This document shows, piece by piece, positions 8,664-17,501 of a stretch of DNA of 56,865 bases; positions within the stretch are counted from its first letter, which is position 1, and every line of letters begins with the position of its first letter. Below the pieces are notes generated by a model. The model saw only the letters and a program-made list of their open reading frames with translations. It was not told the DNA's origin and searched no databases. The position numbers and the translations under genes are program-made. This stretch comes from Paludibacteraceae bacterium. Lineage in GTDB: Bacteria; Bacteroidota; Bacteroidia; Bacteroidales; Paludibacteraceae. The stretch is from positions 1 to 56,865 of the forward strand of contig JAEEMG010000055.1 of the NCBI GenBank assembly GCA_016283095.1, given 5' to 3'.

Positions 8664-10034
8664 TTACTCGAATGCACCCATTCTTAGCATGCTAACCTCA
8701 CGCTCTGTAAGGAATCTCCACTCGCCTCTCTTCAATCCCTTCTTAGTCAAACCTGCGAAGAATACACGGTCAAGACGCATTACACGGTAGCCAAGTTTGT
8801 CGAAAATACGACGAACGATACGGTTTCTACCAGAGTGGATCTCGATACCGATCTTCTTGTGGTCTGCATCGTCTACGTAGCTGATCTCATCTGGCTTGAT
8901 TGGACCATCCTCCAAGTCGATACCAGCAGCGATTGTTGCCATATCCTCCTCCGTAAGCTCCTTGTTTAGAGTAACCTGGTAGATCTTCTTCTTATTGTAC
9001 ATTGGGTGAGTCAACTTAGATGCCAAGTCACCGTCGTTAGTCAATAGAAGAACACCTGTAGTTGGCTTATCAAGACGTCCTACTGGATAGATACGCTCCT
9101 TACATGCTCTCTCAACAAGCTTCATAACTGTAAGTTTTGCGTTTGGATCATCTGTAGATGTAACGCAACCCTTTGGCTTGTTCAAAAGGATGTAAACCAA
9201 CTTATCTGGAGCAACAAGCTGATCACCGATCAACACCTTGTCACCACGCTTGATCTTTGTTCCCAACTCTGTGATTGGAGTACCGTTTACTGATACAGCA
9301 CCAGCCTGGATCAATTCATCAGCCTCACGACGTGAGCAAACTCCTGCATTAGCAAGATACTTGTTCAAACGGATATCTTCATTTGGATCCACCATAACAG
9401 ATTTATATTCAATCTGACGATGTCCAATATTTCCTTGCTTACGTTTGTTCTGTGGACGTCCACCACCACGGTTGTTATTGTTGTTGTAGCCACCGCCACG
9501 GTTGTTGTTGTAACCGCCGCCATTGTTGTTGTAGCCACCGCCGCGGTTGTTGTTGTAGCCACCGCCACGATTGTTGTTGTAGCCGCCACCACGGTTGTTG
9601 TTGTAACCACCACCACGGTTGTTGTTGTAGCCGCCACGGTTGTTATTGTAGCCACCACCACGGTTGTTGTTGTAGCCGCCATCGTTGTTGTAACCACCAT
9701 CGCCATTGTTGTCGCGATTGTAGCCACCGTTATAGCCTCCGTTGTAACCGCCGTCACCGTTGTCACGATTGTAGCCACGGTTGTTGTTGTAGTAGCCACC
9801 ACCACGGTTGTTGTAACCACGGTTGTTATAACCTCCATCATTGTTGTAGCCACGGTTGTAGCCACCTCCGTTCTGCTCGCCTACTGGAACACGTGTGTCA
9901 CCTACTCTTCTTCTTGGTGCACGCTTCAAATGGTTGTCTGCTGTGAAATTTGGGTTAAAACTTCTTCTTTCACGCTGTTCTGCACCGGAATTTCTCTCGA
10001 AATCTTGTTGCATTTCGTCATCAAATGGTTTCAT
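8664..10034 (-). CDS. rluB: Pseudouridine synthase (RsuA/RluB type) with a long Gly/Tyr/Asn-rich N-terminus
   Basis: The C-terminal 240 residues are a normal RsuA/RluB/RluE enzyme, which isomerises one uridine in rRNA. An S4 RNA-binding domain (about 215-275, RLNKYLANAGVCSRREADEL) is followed by the catalytic domain with VGRLDKPTTGVLLLTNDGDL holding the catalytic Asp, and a typical end (GRNRIVRRIFDKLGYRVMRLDR). The first 200 residues are unusual: a basic start and then about 135 residues of GGGYNNNR-like repeats. Similar tails occur in some Bacteroidetes homologues and may bind RNA or phase-separate, but that is inference. The exact target (23S U2605 for RluB) is assumed from the family. Confidence 0.85.
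   Translation of the reverse strand: MKPFDDEMQQDFERNSGAEQRERRSFNPNFTADNHLKRAPRRRVGDTRVPVGEQNGGGYNRGYNNDGGYNNRGYNNRGGGYYNNNRGYNRDNGDGGYNGGYNGGYNRDNNGDGGYNNDGGYNNNRGGGYNNNRGGYNNNRGGGYNNNRGGGYNNNRGGGYNNNRGGGYNNNGGGYNNNRGGGYNNNNNRGGGRPQNKRKQGNIGHRQIEYKSVMVDPNEDIRLNKYLANAGVCSRREADELIQAGAVSVNGTPITELGTKIKRGDKVLIGDQLVAPDKLVYILLNKPKGCVTSTDDPNAKLTVMKLVERACKERIYPVGRLDKPTTGVLLLTNDGDLASKLTHPMYNKKKIYQVTLNKELTEEDMATIAAGIDLEDGPIKPDEISYVDDADHKKIGIEIHSGRNRIVRRIFDKLGYRVMRLDRVFFAGLTKKGLKRGEWRFLTEREVSMLRMGAFE
9465..9872 (-). repeat. In-frame tandem repeats encoding GGGYNNNR units
   Basis: About 400 bp of imperfect 21- to 24-bp units (on the plus strand variants of CCACCACGGTTGTTGTTGTAG) encode a run of Gly, Tyr, Asn and Arg within the pseudouridine synthase. 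The unit is changeable in length and may expand or shrink. Long open frames on the other strand here are side effects of this repeat. Confidence 0.9.
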
Positions 10035-10081
10035 TTGTTTAACAATTTTAATTAATACTGTCCTTTATTTAATTTATGGGG

Positions 10082-10119
10082 TTTACTAAGGAGTAGCAAC
10101 CGCTACTCCAATTAGTAAA
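10082..10119. terminator. Long hairpin downstream of the DUF349 gene
   Basis: TTTACTAA (10082-10089) pairs with TTAGTAAA (10112-10119), and inside it GAGTAGC (10091-10097) pairs with GCTACTC (10102-10108) around a 4-nt loop. On the plus strand a T-run follows. On the minus strand, where the DUF349 gene ends at 10136, the T-run is missing, so it may act as a weaker terminator or a processing and stability hairpin ahead of the pseudouridine synthase gene. Confidence 0.65.
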
Positions 10120-10135
10120 TTTTTTCTGTTTGATT

Positions 10136-11974
10136 TTAGTTTAATTCTTCTGTTGTCTCGTCAATCAATCTGATCTTCTCCAACAATAGATTTCTCTCAT
10201 CCTTCAACTTAGAGATCTTCTTCTTCATGCCGTCAAGCAATGGAGACGCTCCCTTTGAAGGTTTTGAGAAGAATCCGATATTGTTCTCTGCAGTGGCAAT
10301 CTCAGAATTGAAGTTCTCAACCAATTTCTGCAATCTCTTGCGCTCATTGTTGACCTTCGCCATACCCTGGCTTGCCAATGTCTCAATATTAGTCTTGAAG
10401 AAATCCAATCTGTTGATGCTGCGGTCTTTGTTCAACTTGTCGAACACCTCATCAATTGTAGATTTGTATTTCTTATAAATATTATCCTTCTCCTTGAATG
10501 GAACGTGACCGATTGAATTCCACTCTGCCAAAAGCTTCTTGAAATCAGCGAACGCATTGTCGTTGCCTTCAATCTGAAGTCCCTTGATTCTTTCAATCAA
10601 ATCTTTCTTTTTCTCCAAATTGACTGATTCTTCCGACTTTCTGCTTGCGAAATCTGCCTCCTTCTGCTCAAAGAAATAATCGCACGCTGCCAAAAATCTC
10701 TTCCAAACAGCATCTGAATTCTTACGTGGAACAGGACCGATTGTCTTCCACTCCTTCTGGATCTCAACAAACTTGTTGGTTGTCTCCTTCCAATCTTTAC
10801 TGTCTTTCAACGATTCTGCGATCTCACACAAAGAAATCTTCTTCTTCAAGTTCTCCGACTGAGTGTCTTTCATCTTCTTGAAAAACTCGTTCTTTGCCAC
10901 AAAGAATTTGTCACATGCGGCTCTGAATCTCTCATAGATCTTGTCGTTGTCTTTCTTTGGCGCGAAACCTATCTTTCTCCACTCCTCCTGCTTTGCGACG
11001 ATGAACTCAGTCATCTTCTGCCAACAGTCGAAGCTCTCTTCGTTTTCTACTTTTGCATTCTCAACTTCCTCACAAAGCTTTGTCTTTTCAACCAAATTCT
11101 GCTCCTCTTTCGCGTGAATCTGCTCAAAATACTCTCTGTGACGCTTGTTTACAGCTGCAGTCGCCTCTTTGAATCGCTCCCATAGCTCCTCACGTTTCTC
11201 ACGTGCAACAGGACCGATCTCTTTCCATCTTTCGTGGTAGTACTGCAATTTTCTGAATGAGTCTACAACATCTTTGTTCTCTGCCAATCCCTCTGCAAGT
11301 TCACAGATAGAGATCTTCTCCTCCAAGTTCTTGCGGAAATCCAAGTCTCTCAACTCGTTAGCCGCACTCAAAGAATCATAGAATGTCTCAATCCAAAGTT
11401 TATAGTTGCCATTCACCTCGTCGGCTTTTGCCTGAGGCACAGCTCCTATATTTTTCCACTCGTTCTGAATCTCACGACATGCGTTGAAATCCTGACGGGC
11501 GTCTTTTGAGTTCTGAGCCAACTCTTTAAGTCTGTCGATCAAAGCCAACTTAGCCTTAAGGTTCTTTTCCATCTCGGCTTCTTTCTGGGCCTGCTCCTCT
11601 CTCTTTCTACGCTGGTAAACAACGTATACAGACTTGAACTCATCAGCAGGAAGCTCTACAGGTTCAGCGTTTTCTCCACTTTCTGCCTGCTCACTTCTAA
11701 TCTTATCTATATTTTGATTGTAGCTCTTATAGTAGCAACTCTTAATATCTTCTATATCCCTTTTGATAGCGCTAACACTACCCTTACATTCTGTTATCAA
11801 AGTGCGGGCCTTTTCTACCAACTCCGCCTCACTAAATGAAGAATAATCAACAATTTCTTGATCCTCCGCATCTGTCATAACAACCTCATTTTCAGCTAAT
11901 AGATTATCAGATGCTGCAGTTTCTTGCGCATTTTCAGGCTGTGTAAGAGTCTCTTTTTCTTCAAGTGTACTCAT
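10136..11974 (-). CDS. DUF349 repeat protein
   Basis: This 612-residue cytoplasmic protein consists of an acidic N-terminal part (1-60) and at least five copies of the DUF349 helical repeat. Each copy shows a Trp-x-x-(I/L)-G-x-(V/A)-P core followed by WKRF or YERF (for example EWKNIGAVPQAK, RWKEIGPVARE, EWRKIGFAPKK, EWKTIGPVPRKN, EWNSIGHVPFKE). The C-terminal 70 residues are predicted coiled coil. It is common in Bacteroidetes and Actinobacteria. Its role is not established in Bacteroidetes. Highly charged helices would fit a structural or nucleic-acid-associated protein. A -7 element TATATTTG lies at 12008-12015 on the minus strand. Confidence 0.85.
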   Translation of the reverse strand: MSTLEEKETLTQPENAQETAASDNLLAENEVVMTDAEDQEIVDYSSFSEAELVEKARTLITECKGSVSAIKRDIEDIKSCYYKSYNQNIDKIRSEQAESGENAEPVELPADEFKSVYVVYQRRKREEQAQKEAEMEKNLKAKLALIDRLKELAQNSKDARQDFNACREIQNEWKNIGAVPQAKADEVNGNYKLWIETFYDSLSAANELRDLDFRKNLEEKISICELAEGLAENKDVVDSFRKLQYYHERWKEIGPVAREKREELWERFKEATAAVNKRHREYFEQIHAKEEQNLVEKTKLCEEVENAKVENEESFDCWQKMTEFIVAKQEEWRKIGFAPKKDNDKIYERFRAACDKFFVAKNEFFKKMKDTQSENLKKKISLCEIAESLKDSKDWKETTNKFVEIQKEWKTIGPVPRKNSDAVWKRFLAACDYFFEQKEADFASRKSEESVNLEKKKDLIERIKGLQIEGNDNAFADFKKLLAEWNSIGHVPFKEKDNIYKKYKSTIDEVFDKLNKDRSINRLDFFKTNIETLASQGMAKVNNERKRLQKLVENFNSEIATAENNIGFFSKPSKGASPLLDGMKKKISKLKDERNLLLEKIRLIDETTEELN

Positions 11975-12007
11975 TAAAATTCCTTTTACTATTTTTCAAA
12001 AACTATG

Positions 12008-12015
12008 CAAATATA
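12008..12015 (-). promoter_or_regulatory. Putative -7 element of the DUF349 gene
   Basis: The minus strand reads TATATTTG, a full match to TAnnTTTG, 34 nt before the start codon. The -33 element is poor (a GTTG about 18 nt upstream). Confidence 0.45.
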
Positions 12016-12164
12016 ACTAATTTATCAATCTATCAACATCAAAGGCGGAAAAATTTATGGAATTTATATATCAGCACCGTCAAAAATATTTAACTACGCA
12101 AGAAAACTTTCGGTTTCGACAATTTTCAACCACATATTTTTATTTTCCACAATTTCATTGTTTC

Positions 12165-12210
12165 CCATCAACCATCAACCCTCAACCTTCAACCTTCAAC
12201 CCTCTCAACC
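12165..12210. repeat. Short tandem CAACCNT repeat
   Basis: About six imperfect 7-nt units (CAACCAT, CAACCCT, CAACCTT) lie in the 328-bp gap between the divergent DUF349 and PBP genes. The gap otherwise contains only the two promoters. No function is evident, but such a simple repeat can vary in copy number. Confidence 0.7.
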
Positions 12211-12236
12211 AAAATTAAAATAGCCCATAAAATGAA

Positions 12237-12267
12237 TTTGATTAAACCAAATTTTCTCATATCTTTG
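12237..12267 (+). promoter_or_regulatory. Consensus promoter of the penicillin-binding protein gene
   Basis: TTTG at 12237-12240 and TATCTTTG at 12260-12267 are spaced by 19 nt, a full match to the Bacteroidetes promoter. The ATG at 12303 follows after a leader of about 30 nt. Confidence 0.8.
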
Positions 12268-12302
12268 TATTATTGATATTTGATACAACTTAAAACAGAC
12301 AA

Positions 12303-14810
12303 ATGACTTCTGAAGATTTGAAGAAATATTGGGCCGACTTTATGGTTGTGTTCAATAAGTATTGGGGCATCTTTTCAGTCGCGTTCAAAAAATATTGGAC
12401 TATTTTTAAAGATGCGTTCAAGAGTAAATGGTATGTTAAGGTCCTTACTGCAATCGCGTCGCTGATATTGCTTTTATTCCTATTTATTAAGGCAGTCGAC
12501 GTGAATTTCCTATGGATGTTTGGTGAATCTCCTTCTACGGAGGTGCTTGCCAACCCTAATTCTGTGGAGGCTTCTGAGATTTATAGCGACGACGGGGTGC
12601 TTATAGGTAAGTACTTCACTGAAAACCGTTCTTCCGTAGAGATCGAAGATATTTCTGATGAATTGCTGATCACGCTTGTCCATACTGAGGATGAACGTTT
12701 CTTCGAACATCACGGTGTCGACTATTCTGGTTTGCTCGGCGCTTTCAAGGATGCTTTGCTTGGTAACGCCCGTGGTGCCAGCACAATCACTCAACAGCTT
12801 GCCAAGAATCTTTTCAAAATGCGTTCCACATATAATAATGGCATTTTATGTAAGGTGCCAGGACTAAAAACGTTGATTATTAAGGTTAAAGAGTGGAATG
12901 CCGCTAAACGTATTGAGGAAAGATTCACTAAATTGGAGATTCTTAAGATGTATCTCAACACTGTCTATTTCGGTTCAAACGCATACGGAATCAAAGCGGC
13001 GGCTAAGACTTACTTCAACACTACTCCTAAAAAACTTAACTGGGAACAGTCGGCCTGCATCATCGGTCTGCTGAAGGCCACTACTTATTATAATCCTGTC
13101 CGTAATCCGGAAAATAATGAGCGCAGACGTAGGATTATCATCAACAACCTCGTCTCTCACGAAATGATCACTCAGGAACAGTGTGATTCTATCCTGGCTG
13201 TGCCTTTCACTCTTAATTTCAAGTCGGAATCCAATCTCGACGGAATTGCGCTCTACTTCCGTGATGCGGTGAGCAATGAGCTTCAGGAATGGTGCGACGA
13301 GAATAATGTGAATCTTTATACCGACGGTCTGAAGATCTACACTTCTATAGACTCCCGTATGCAACGTTATGCTGAGCAGGCAGTGTCGAAACAAATGGAG
13401 GAAAACCAAAAGCGTTTCTTCAAAAACTGGGGCAAACAAAACCCTTGGCGTGACCGTAATAAAAATGAGATGACTACTTTCATCGACGAGACAGTCCGCA
13501 AAACAGCTCTTTACAAATCTTTGTCAAAAAAATACGACGGAAACAAAGACTCTATATATGCCTGCCTTAACAAGCCTCACAAAATGAAGATTTTCAGCTA
13601 TAAGTCTGGAGTGAAAGACACTGTGATGAGCAGTCTCGACTCTCTCCGCCACATGGTGAAATTCCTACATTGCGGGTTCGTGGCTATCGAACCTCAGACA
13701 GGTCTGGTGAAAGCGTGGGTTGGCGACGTGGATTACAACTATTGGCAATACGATAAAGTGCTTGCCAAACGTCAGCCAGGATCAACATTCAAACTGTTCG
13801 TCTATACTCAGGCAATCAGAAAAGGAATGTCTCCTTGCGACCTACGTACAGACTCAATCACATCATGGATGACCGAGGAAGATGGAAAACCTGTGCTTTG
13901 GCAACCACAGAATGCCAACGGTATATTCTCCGGAGAAAAGTTGACTCTGAAAACGGCTATGGCTCGATCAATCAACAGTATAGCTGTGCAACTCAACAAA
14001 GAACTCGGTCCGGAGAATGTGGTGGAATTGGCACATAAAATGGGTGTGGCAAGTCCAGTACGACCAATTCCGTCGGTATGTCTGGGTACAGAAGACGTAT
14101 CTCTTTTGGAAATGGTATCAGCCTACTCCACTATCCCTAACGAGGGAGTCCACATGAAGCCAAGAATCGTCACTCGCATCGAAGACAAGGACGGCAACGT
14201 CATCTATAAGAATGAGCCAAAGGGCGAGAAAGTGCTCAGTTACGAAGAGGCATTCTTGGTTCGTGAGATGCTTCGTGAAGGTTTGGCAGATGAGCGAGGC
14301 ACCTCACGTCGACTTTGGAACTATAAGATCCACGGAGCAACAGATTTCGGAGGTAAAACAGGAAGCACATCCAACTATTCAGACGCATGGTATATGGGAA
14401 TATCTCCAAAACTTGTGGCTGGAGCATGGGTTGGTGGCGAATACCGCTGCATACATTTCAAGGACGGAGAACAAGGACAAGGAAGTGCGTCAGCGTTGCC
14501 AATCTTCGGAGCCTTCATGGAAAAGGTGATGAACGATAAAAAACTTGCCCGCTACCGTGGCAGATTCGGCGAACCTAAACAGACTATCTCACGCACTTAC
14601 GACTGCACAGAAGTGTTGGAAGAATTGGAAGAAGAAGTGGAAAAGAACGAGGGTGCGAGAGGATTCTTCCGCCGTCTTTTCGGACGTGACAAACAGGAAA
14701 ATGTAAGACCAGATTCCATCAAAATTGATGTCAAGAGCCGCAGAGAATTGCGTCAGGAACGACGTGAGATGAGACGTGAAGAGAGAAAACGCAGAAGAAA
14801 CAGAGATTGA
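12303..14810 (+). CDS. mrcA: Class A penicillin-binding protein 1A
   Basis: This bifunctional enzyme polymerises glycan strands and cross-links peptides of the cell wall. The 835-residue protein has a cytoplasmic start, one membrane segment (about 46-63, VLTAIASLILLLFLFIKAV) and then the GT51 transglycosylase domain with EDERFFEHHGVD (catalytic Glu) and STITQQLAKNLF. The transpeptidase domain follows with the SxxK motif PGSTFKLF, the SxN motif SINSIA and the KTG motif GKTGSTSNYSDAW. The tail (about 775-835) is strongly basic and Arg-rich. All catalytic motifs are intact. It is transcribed from its own promoter, divergent from the DUF349 gene. The symbol follows E. coli usage. Confidence 0.95.
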   Translation: MTSEDLKKYWADFMVVFNKYWGIFSVAFKKYWTIFKDAFKSKWYVKVLTAIASLILLLFLFIKAVDVNFLWMFGESPSTEVLANPNSVEASEIYSDDGVLIGKYFTENRSSVEIEDISDELLITLVHTEDERFFEHHGVDYSGLLGAFKDALLGNARGASTITQQLAKNLFKMRSTYNNGILCKVPGLKTLIIKVKEWNAAKRIEERFTKLEILKMYLNTVYFGSNAYGIKAAAKTYFNTTPKKLNWEQSACIIGLLKATTYYNPVRNPENNERRRRIIINNLVSHEMITQEQCDSILAVPFTLNFKSESNLDGIALYFRDAVSNELQEWCDENNVNLYTDGLKIYTSIDSRMQRYAEQAVSKQMEENQKRFFKNWGKQNPWRDRNKNEMTTFIDETVRKTALYKSLSKKYDGNKDSIYACLNKPHKMKIFSYKSGVKDTVMSSLDSLRHMVKFLHCGFVAIEPQTGLVKAWVGDVDYNYWQYDKVLAKRQPGSTFKLFVYTQAIRKGMSPCDLRTDSITSWMTEEDGKPVLWQPQNANGIFSGEKLTLKTAMARSINSIAVQLNKELGPENVVELAHKMGVASPVRPIPSVCLGTEDVSLLEMVSAYSTIPNEGVHMKPRIVTRIEDKDGNVIYKNEPKGEKVLSYEEAFLVREMLREGLADERGTSRRLWNYKIHGATDFGGKTGSTSNYSDAWYMGISPKLVAGAWVGGEYRCIHFKDGEQGQGSASALPIFGAFMEKVMNDKKLARYRGRFGEPKQTISRTYDCTEVLEELEEEVEKNEGARGFFRRLFGRDKQENVRPDSIKIDVKSRRELRQERREMRREERKRRRNRD

Positions 14811-14979
14811 TGTTCAATTCATAATTCATAATGCAAAATGCATAATTGTCGTGAAATAAATCTGAGGAATTTATTTTTAACAACATTCATCATTCCTCAT
14901 TTATCATTTTGCATTTAATCCGGTCATGGTTAGCAAAACGTGTAACGTTTTGGCTACCGTGGCCGAATCAATGCGTAAT

Positions 14980-15082
14980 CAATTCATAATGCATAATTAT
15001 GGGGAAACACATCTGAGGAATTGGAGCGTAGGGGCGATCCATTGTGGTCGCCCATCGTTTGAGAACGAATCCCAACCATGGC
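14980..15082. repeat. Dispersed intergenic repeat, copy A
   Basis: This 103-bp unit is repeated at 16323-16425 with 7 mismatches by eye and no gaps. It holds AATTCATAATGCATAATTAT and a hairpin GGGGCGATCC...GTGGTCGCCC. Related AATTCATAAT-rich sequence covers 14811-14980, with a second hairpin around 14925-14962 (GGTTAGCAAAACG...CGTTTTGGCTACC). It carries no convincing gene. Small repeats of this look are widespread between genes in many bacteria. Confidence 0.85.
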
Positions 15083-15186
15083 GTGGTTTAGCAACCGTTT
15101 ACACGGTTGAAAAATTAATGACGTCAAATATCTTGCGTAATGCGTGGTCTCTCATTTTATTTACCACAAAACCTAATCAATTTATA

Positions 15187-16299
15187 ATGGCTAAAGAATT
15201 ATTCAACTCTCCAAGATACGAGAAAAAAGGATTTGCCTCAAATATATCAAATTCAAATATATCAAATCCTAGTATAGTTATTCTTTTCGTTATTCTTTTC
15301 GTTACATTTAGTTTAATAATTGGCTATCCACCGCATCAACTGTTATTTTACTTCCATTTTGCTTTTATTTTTACTGTTTGTATATTTATCTTAGCACTAT
15401 TTGTTGAAATGTTTATATTGGCACTATTAGATAAAATTAACTACAAATTATACGTCAAGAATCTAAATAAACAAAAAGACCTATTCCATAATGATGGAGA
15501 TGTGCCATATATTTTGCCTTATGAAGAATTAAACCATAGTTTAATAAGTCTTAAATTGCGACTTTTCACTGTAGTGATGAAAGCAGACAAGGAGGAGAAA
15601 GTGGTTGAATGGGATATTGTCAAAACATACATCTATAAAGATGAACTTCAAAATTATAAAAATTATACAAACAGAGTAGATGAACTCAAAAAATACTTGA
15701 AAGAGGATTTCGCAGTGGAAGATGTCGCATTTGCGATGTATTGGTGGCATGAGAACGACAGAGAAGATACTCTGAAAGCTCTGTTTGACCTGGCATACGC
15801 CGACGGTGATTTTTGTGAGGAGGAGGAATACACATTAAGATACATAGCATACCACATGCATCTTAATGAAAGTGAGTATGAACGTGCACTAAGAAAATTC
15901 ATAAATGAAAACAGCATAAAAGACGGATATGAACGATATCAGAAAGCCCGCTATAAAAGAGCTGGCGGATATTGGTATCGTGATAAAAAGGGAAACAAAA
16001 AATGGTACGCTTTCAAAGATGATGATGAAAAGAAGACGGAAGGAAACTCTAATAACTCTGGCTACCAAGGCAAGACTACCCCATCCATCTCTCCTGAACT
16101 GCAGAAAGCATACGCAGTGCTCGGCATTCCCGTCGACGCTACTCCATCCGAAATCAACGCTTGCAAACGAAACCTTCTACGTCTGAACCATCCGGACCTG
16201 GTGGCTACCAAAGGTCAGGAGGCAGTCAATAACGCAACGCTGAAATGTCAGAGAATAAACCAGGCATATGAACTGCTGAAAGCAAACGGAAAATGTTGA
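15187..16299 (+). CDS. Membrane J-domain protein with a TerB-like middle (DjlA-like)
   Basis: With the ATG at 15187 the product has 370 residues. An in-frame extension to 14926 exists but would run through the repeat, so it is rejected. Two hydrophobic segments (about 27-48 and 55-80) anchor it. A helical, acidic middle (about 165-235; FDLAYADGDFCEEEEYTLRYIA) resembles the TerB domain. The C-terminal J-domain (about 300-370) contains LNHPD, the HPD motif that stimulates DnaK ATPase. This order, membrane then TerB-like then J, matches DjlA, a co-chaperone at the inner membrane. The gene is isolated, flanked on both sides by related repeats. Confidence 0.8.
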   Translation: MAKELFNSPRYEKKGFASNISNSNISNPSIVILFVILFVTFSLIIGYPPHQLLFYFHFAFIFTVCIFILALFVEMFILALLDKINYKLYVKNLNKQKDLFHNDGDVPYILPYEELNHSLISLKLRLFTVVMKADKEEKVVEWDIVKTYIYKDELQNYKNYTNRVDELKKYLKEDFAVEDVAFAMYWWHENDREDTLKALFDLAYADGDFCEEEEYTLRYIAYHMHLNESEYERALRKFINENSIKDGYERYQKARYKRAGGYWYRDKKGNKKWYAFKDDDEKKTEGNSNNSGYQGKTTPSISPELQKAYAVLGIPVDATPSEINACKRNLLRLNHPDLVATKGQEAVNNATLKCQRINQAYELLKANGKC

Positions 16300-16322
16300 A
16301 TCAATTCACAATTCATAATTCA

Positions 16323-16425
16323 CAATTCATAATGCATAATTATGGGGAAATACATCTGAGGAATTGGACCGTAGGGGCGATCCCTTGTGGTCGCCCAACG
16401 TTTAACAACGAATTCCAACCATGGC
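16323..16425. repeat. Dispersed intergenic repeat, copy B
   Basis: This is the second copy of the 103-bp unit, in the same orientation as copy A, with the same internal GGGGCGATC...GGTCGCCC hairpin. It ends in CCATGGCCGAACCAATGCGTAATC, which is the sequence just before copy A, so the units may have been continuous once. A more distant relative spans about 17413-17523. Confidence 0.85.
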
Positions 16426-16536
16426 CGAACCAATGCGTAATCAATCCGTAATTCATAATTGATTGTGATCAAAACATAGAATTATGATAAATAATTCATA
16501 TTTTTACACGTCGTTTATCCAACTCTTAATAAAACT

Positions 16537-17412
16537 ATGAAAAAAACTATATTTTCACTAATTGCCATAATTGGGATAAGCTCTTGCTCCAATACACAAT
16601 CCGAAATGCCTCAAGCAAAAAAATCTTCCTCAAATAAAATTCAGGAAACAAAAGTAGAATTTCAACAAAGTGTAACCCCCGAAAATGAATGGGATATAGC
16701 AGCTGGAATAGCAACCCAAGAAGGTCGTATCAGAGATAGTATTGCAACCCAAGAAGGTCGTATCAGAGATAGTATTTTTAAATTATCTCCTGAGGCATAT
16801 TTCAATCGTATTGATTTTGATTTGAAACAAGGTTGTCTCTCAAATTCTCACATAAACCCATATGTGGCATTCGGTCAATTAGAATTTGAAAAAATTCTAA
16901 ATGCCAATAAACGTTCTATTCTAAAGTCGATTTTGGAAAATTCATCAAATGAATATCTATATTTTGCTGATTTTTATAGACACGAAAAAGTTGGAAAATT
17001 CCACTTCATTGAATACGTAGCAGGAACTGAATGTGAAGATGATCAATATTTTATTATCGTAGATGAAAAATTAAATGTGATCGACCAACTAGAATGCGAC
17101 AGAGGATGCATTTCTGCCTTTGTTTATTCGGAAGATGGAGCAGATAAAAGTAACGTCGACAATTATATGATCTTTTTAAGTTTTGAAGCAGAGGATTGGG
17201 GAGGTTCACTGGATAGTTTCTGGCATGTGTATAAATGGGCGTATACTATCAAAGATACAATTACAAATAAATACTACTATTGCAATTTTGAAAATACAGA
17301 AGCATATCGCATAGACTCAACAGGTCATTTCGAAAAATTCTATAAAAAAGAGGATGAAGTCAATACTGACACAATACTTCGTAGAATGCAATTATTTGAC
17401 AACAACCAATAA
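16537..17412 (+). CDS. Lipoprotein with an internal 11-residue duplication
   Basis: The 291-residue product has a lipoprotein signal ending IGISSC, then a polar linker. Residues 58-79 consist of IATQEGRIRDS twice in a row, encoded by a 33-bp direct duplication (16708-16773). The rest is a compact alpha/beta domain (about 95-290) with YFADFYRHEKVGKF, FIIVDEKLNVI and YMIFLSFEAEDWGG. I do not recognise the family. It lies between two blocks of intergenic repeat and has no obvious operon partner. Confidence 0.6.
   Translation: MKKTIFSLIAIIGISSCSNTQSEMPQAKKSSSNKIQETKVEFQQSVTPENEWDIAAGIATQEGRIRDSIATQEGRIRDSIFKLSPEAYFNRIDFDLKQGCLSNSHINPYVAFGQLEFEKILNANKRSILKSILENSSNEYLYFADFYRHEKVGKFHFIEYVAGTECEDDQYFIIVDEKLNVIDQLECDRGCISAFVYSEDGADKSNVDNYMIFLSFEAEDWGGSLDSFWHVYKWAYTIKDTITNKYYYCNFENTEAYRIDSTGHFEKFYKKEDEVNTDTILRRMQLFDNNQ
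16708..16773 (+). repeat. 33-bp tandem duplication inside the lipoprotein gene
   Basis: Two adjacent 33-bp units at 16708-16740 and 16741-16773 differ only in the third base of the first codon (ATA versus ATT). The near identity indicates a recent event. The frame is kept. Confidence 0.95.
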
Positions 17413-17501
17413 GGGGCAATTCGTAATTCGTATTTCGTAATTCATAATGCGTAATTGATGGAAATCAAAACGTGTTGGATTATGACTGATTTATTATCGG
17501 C

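Noticed and set aside
9420-10055. Long plus-strand open frames rich in Val/Thr or Cys/His over the repeat region
   Set aside because: They are frame shadows of the Gly/Tyr/Asn repeats of the minus-strand pseudouridine synthase. Composition is wholly set by the triplet repeat.
12165-12210. CRISPR-like or iteron repeats
   Set aside because: Units of 7 nt are too short, and there is no replication gene nearby.
14926-15186. N-terminal extension of the J-domain protein by 87 codons
   Set aside because: It runs through the intergenic repeat (copy A) and lacks a protein-like character. The ATG at 15187 starts cleanly before the membrane segments.
14980-16425. CRISPR array
   Set aside because: Only two copies, 1.2 kb apart with a gene between them, and no regular short spacers or cas genes.
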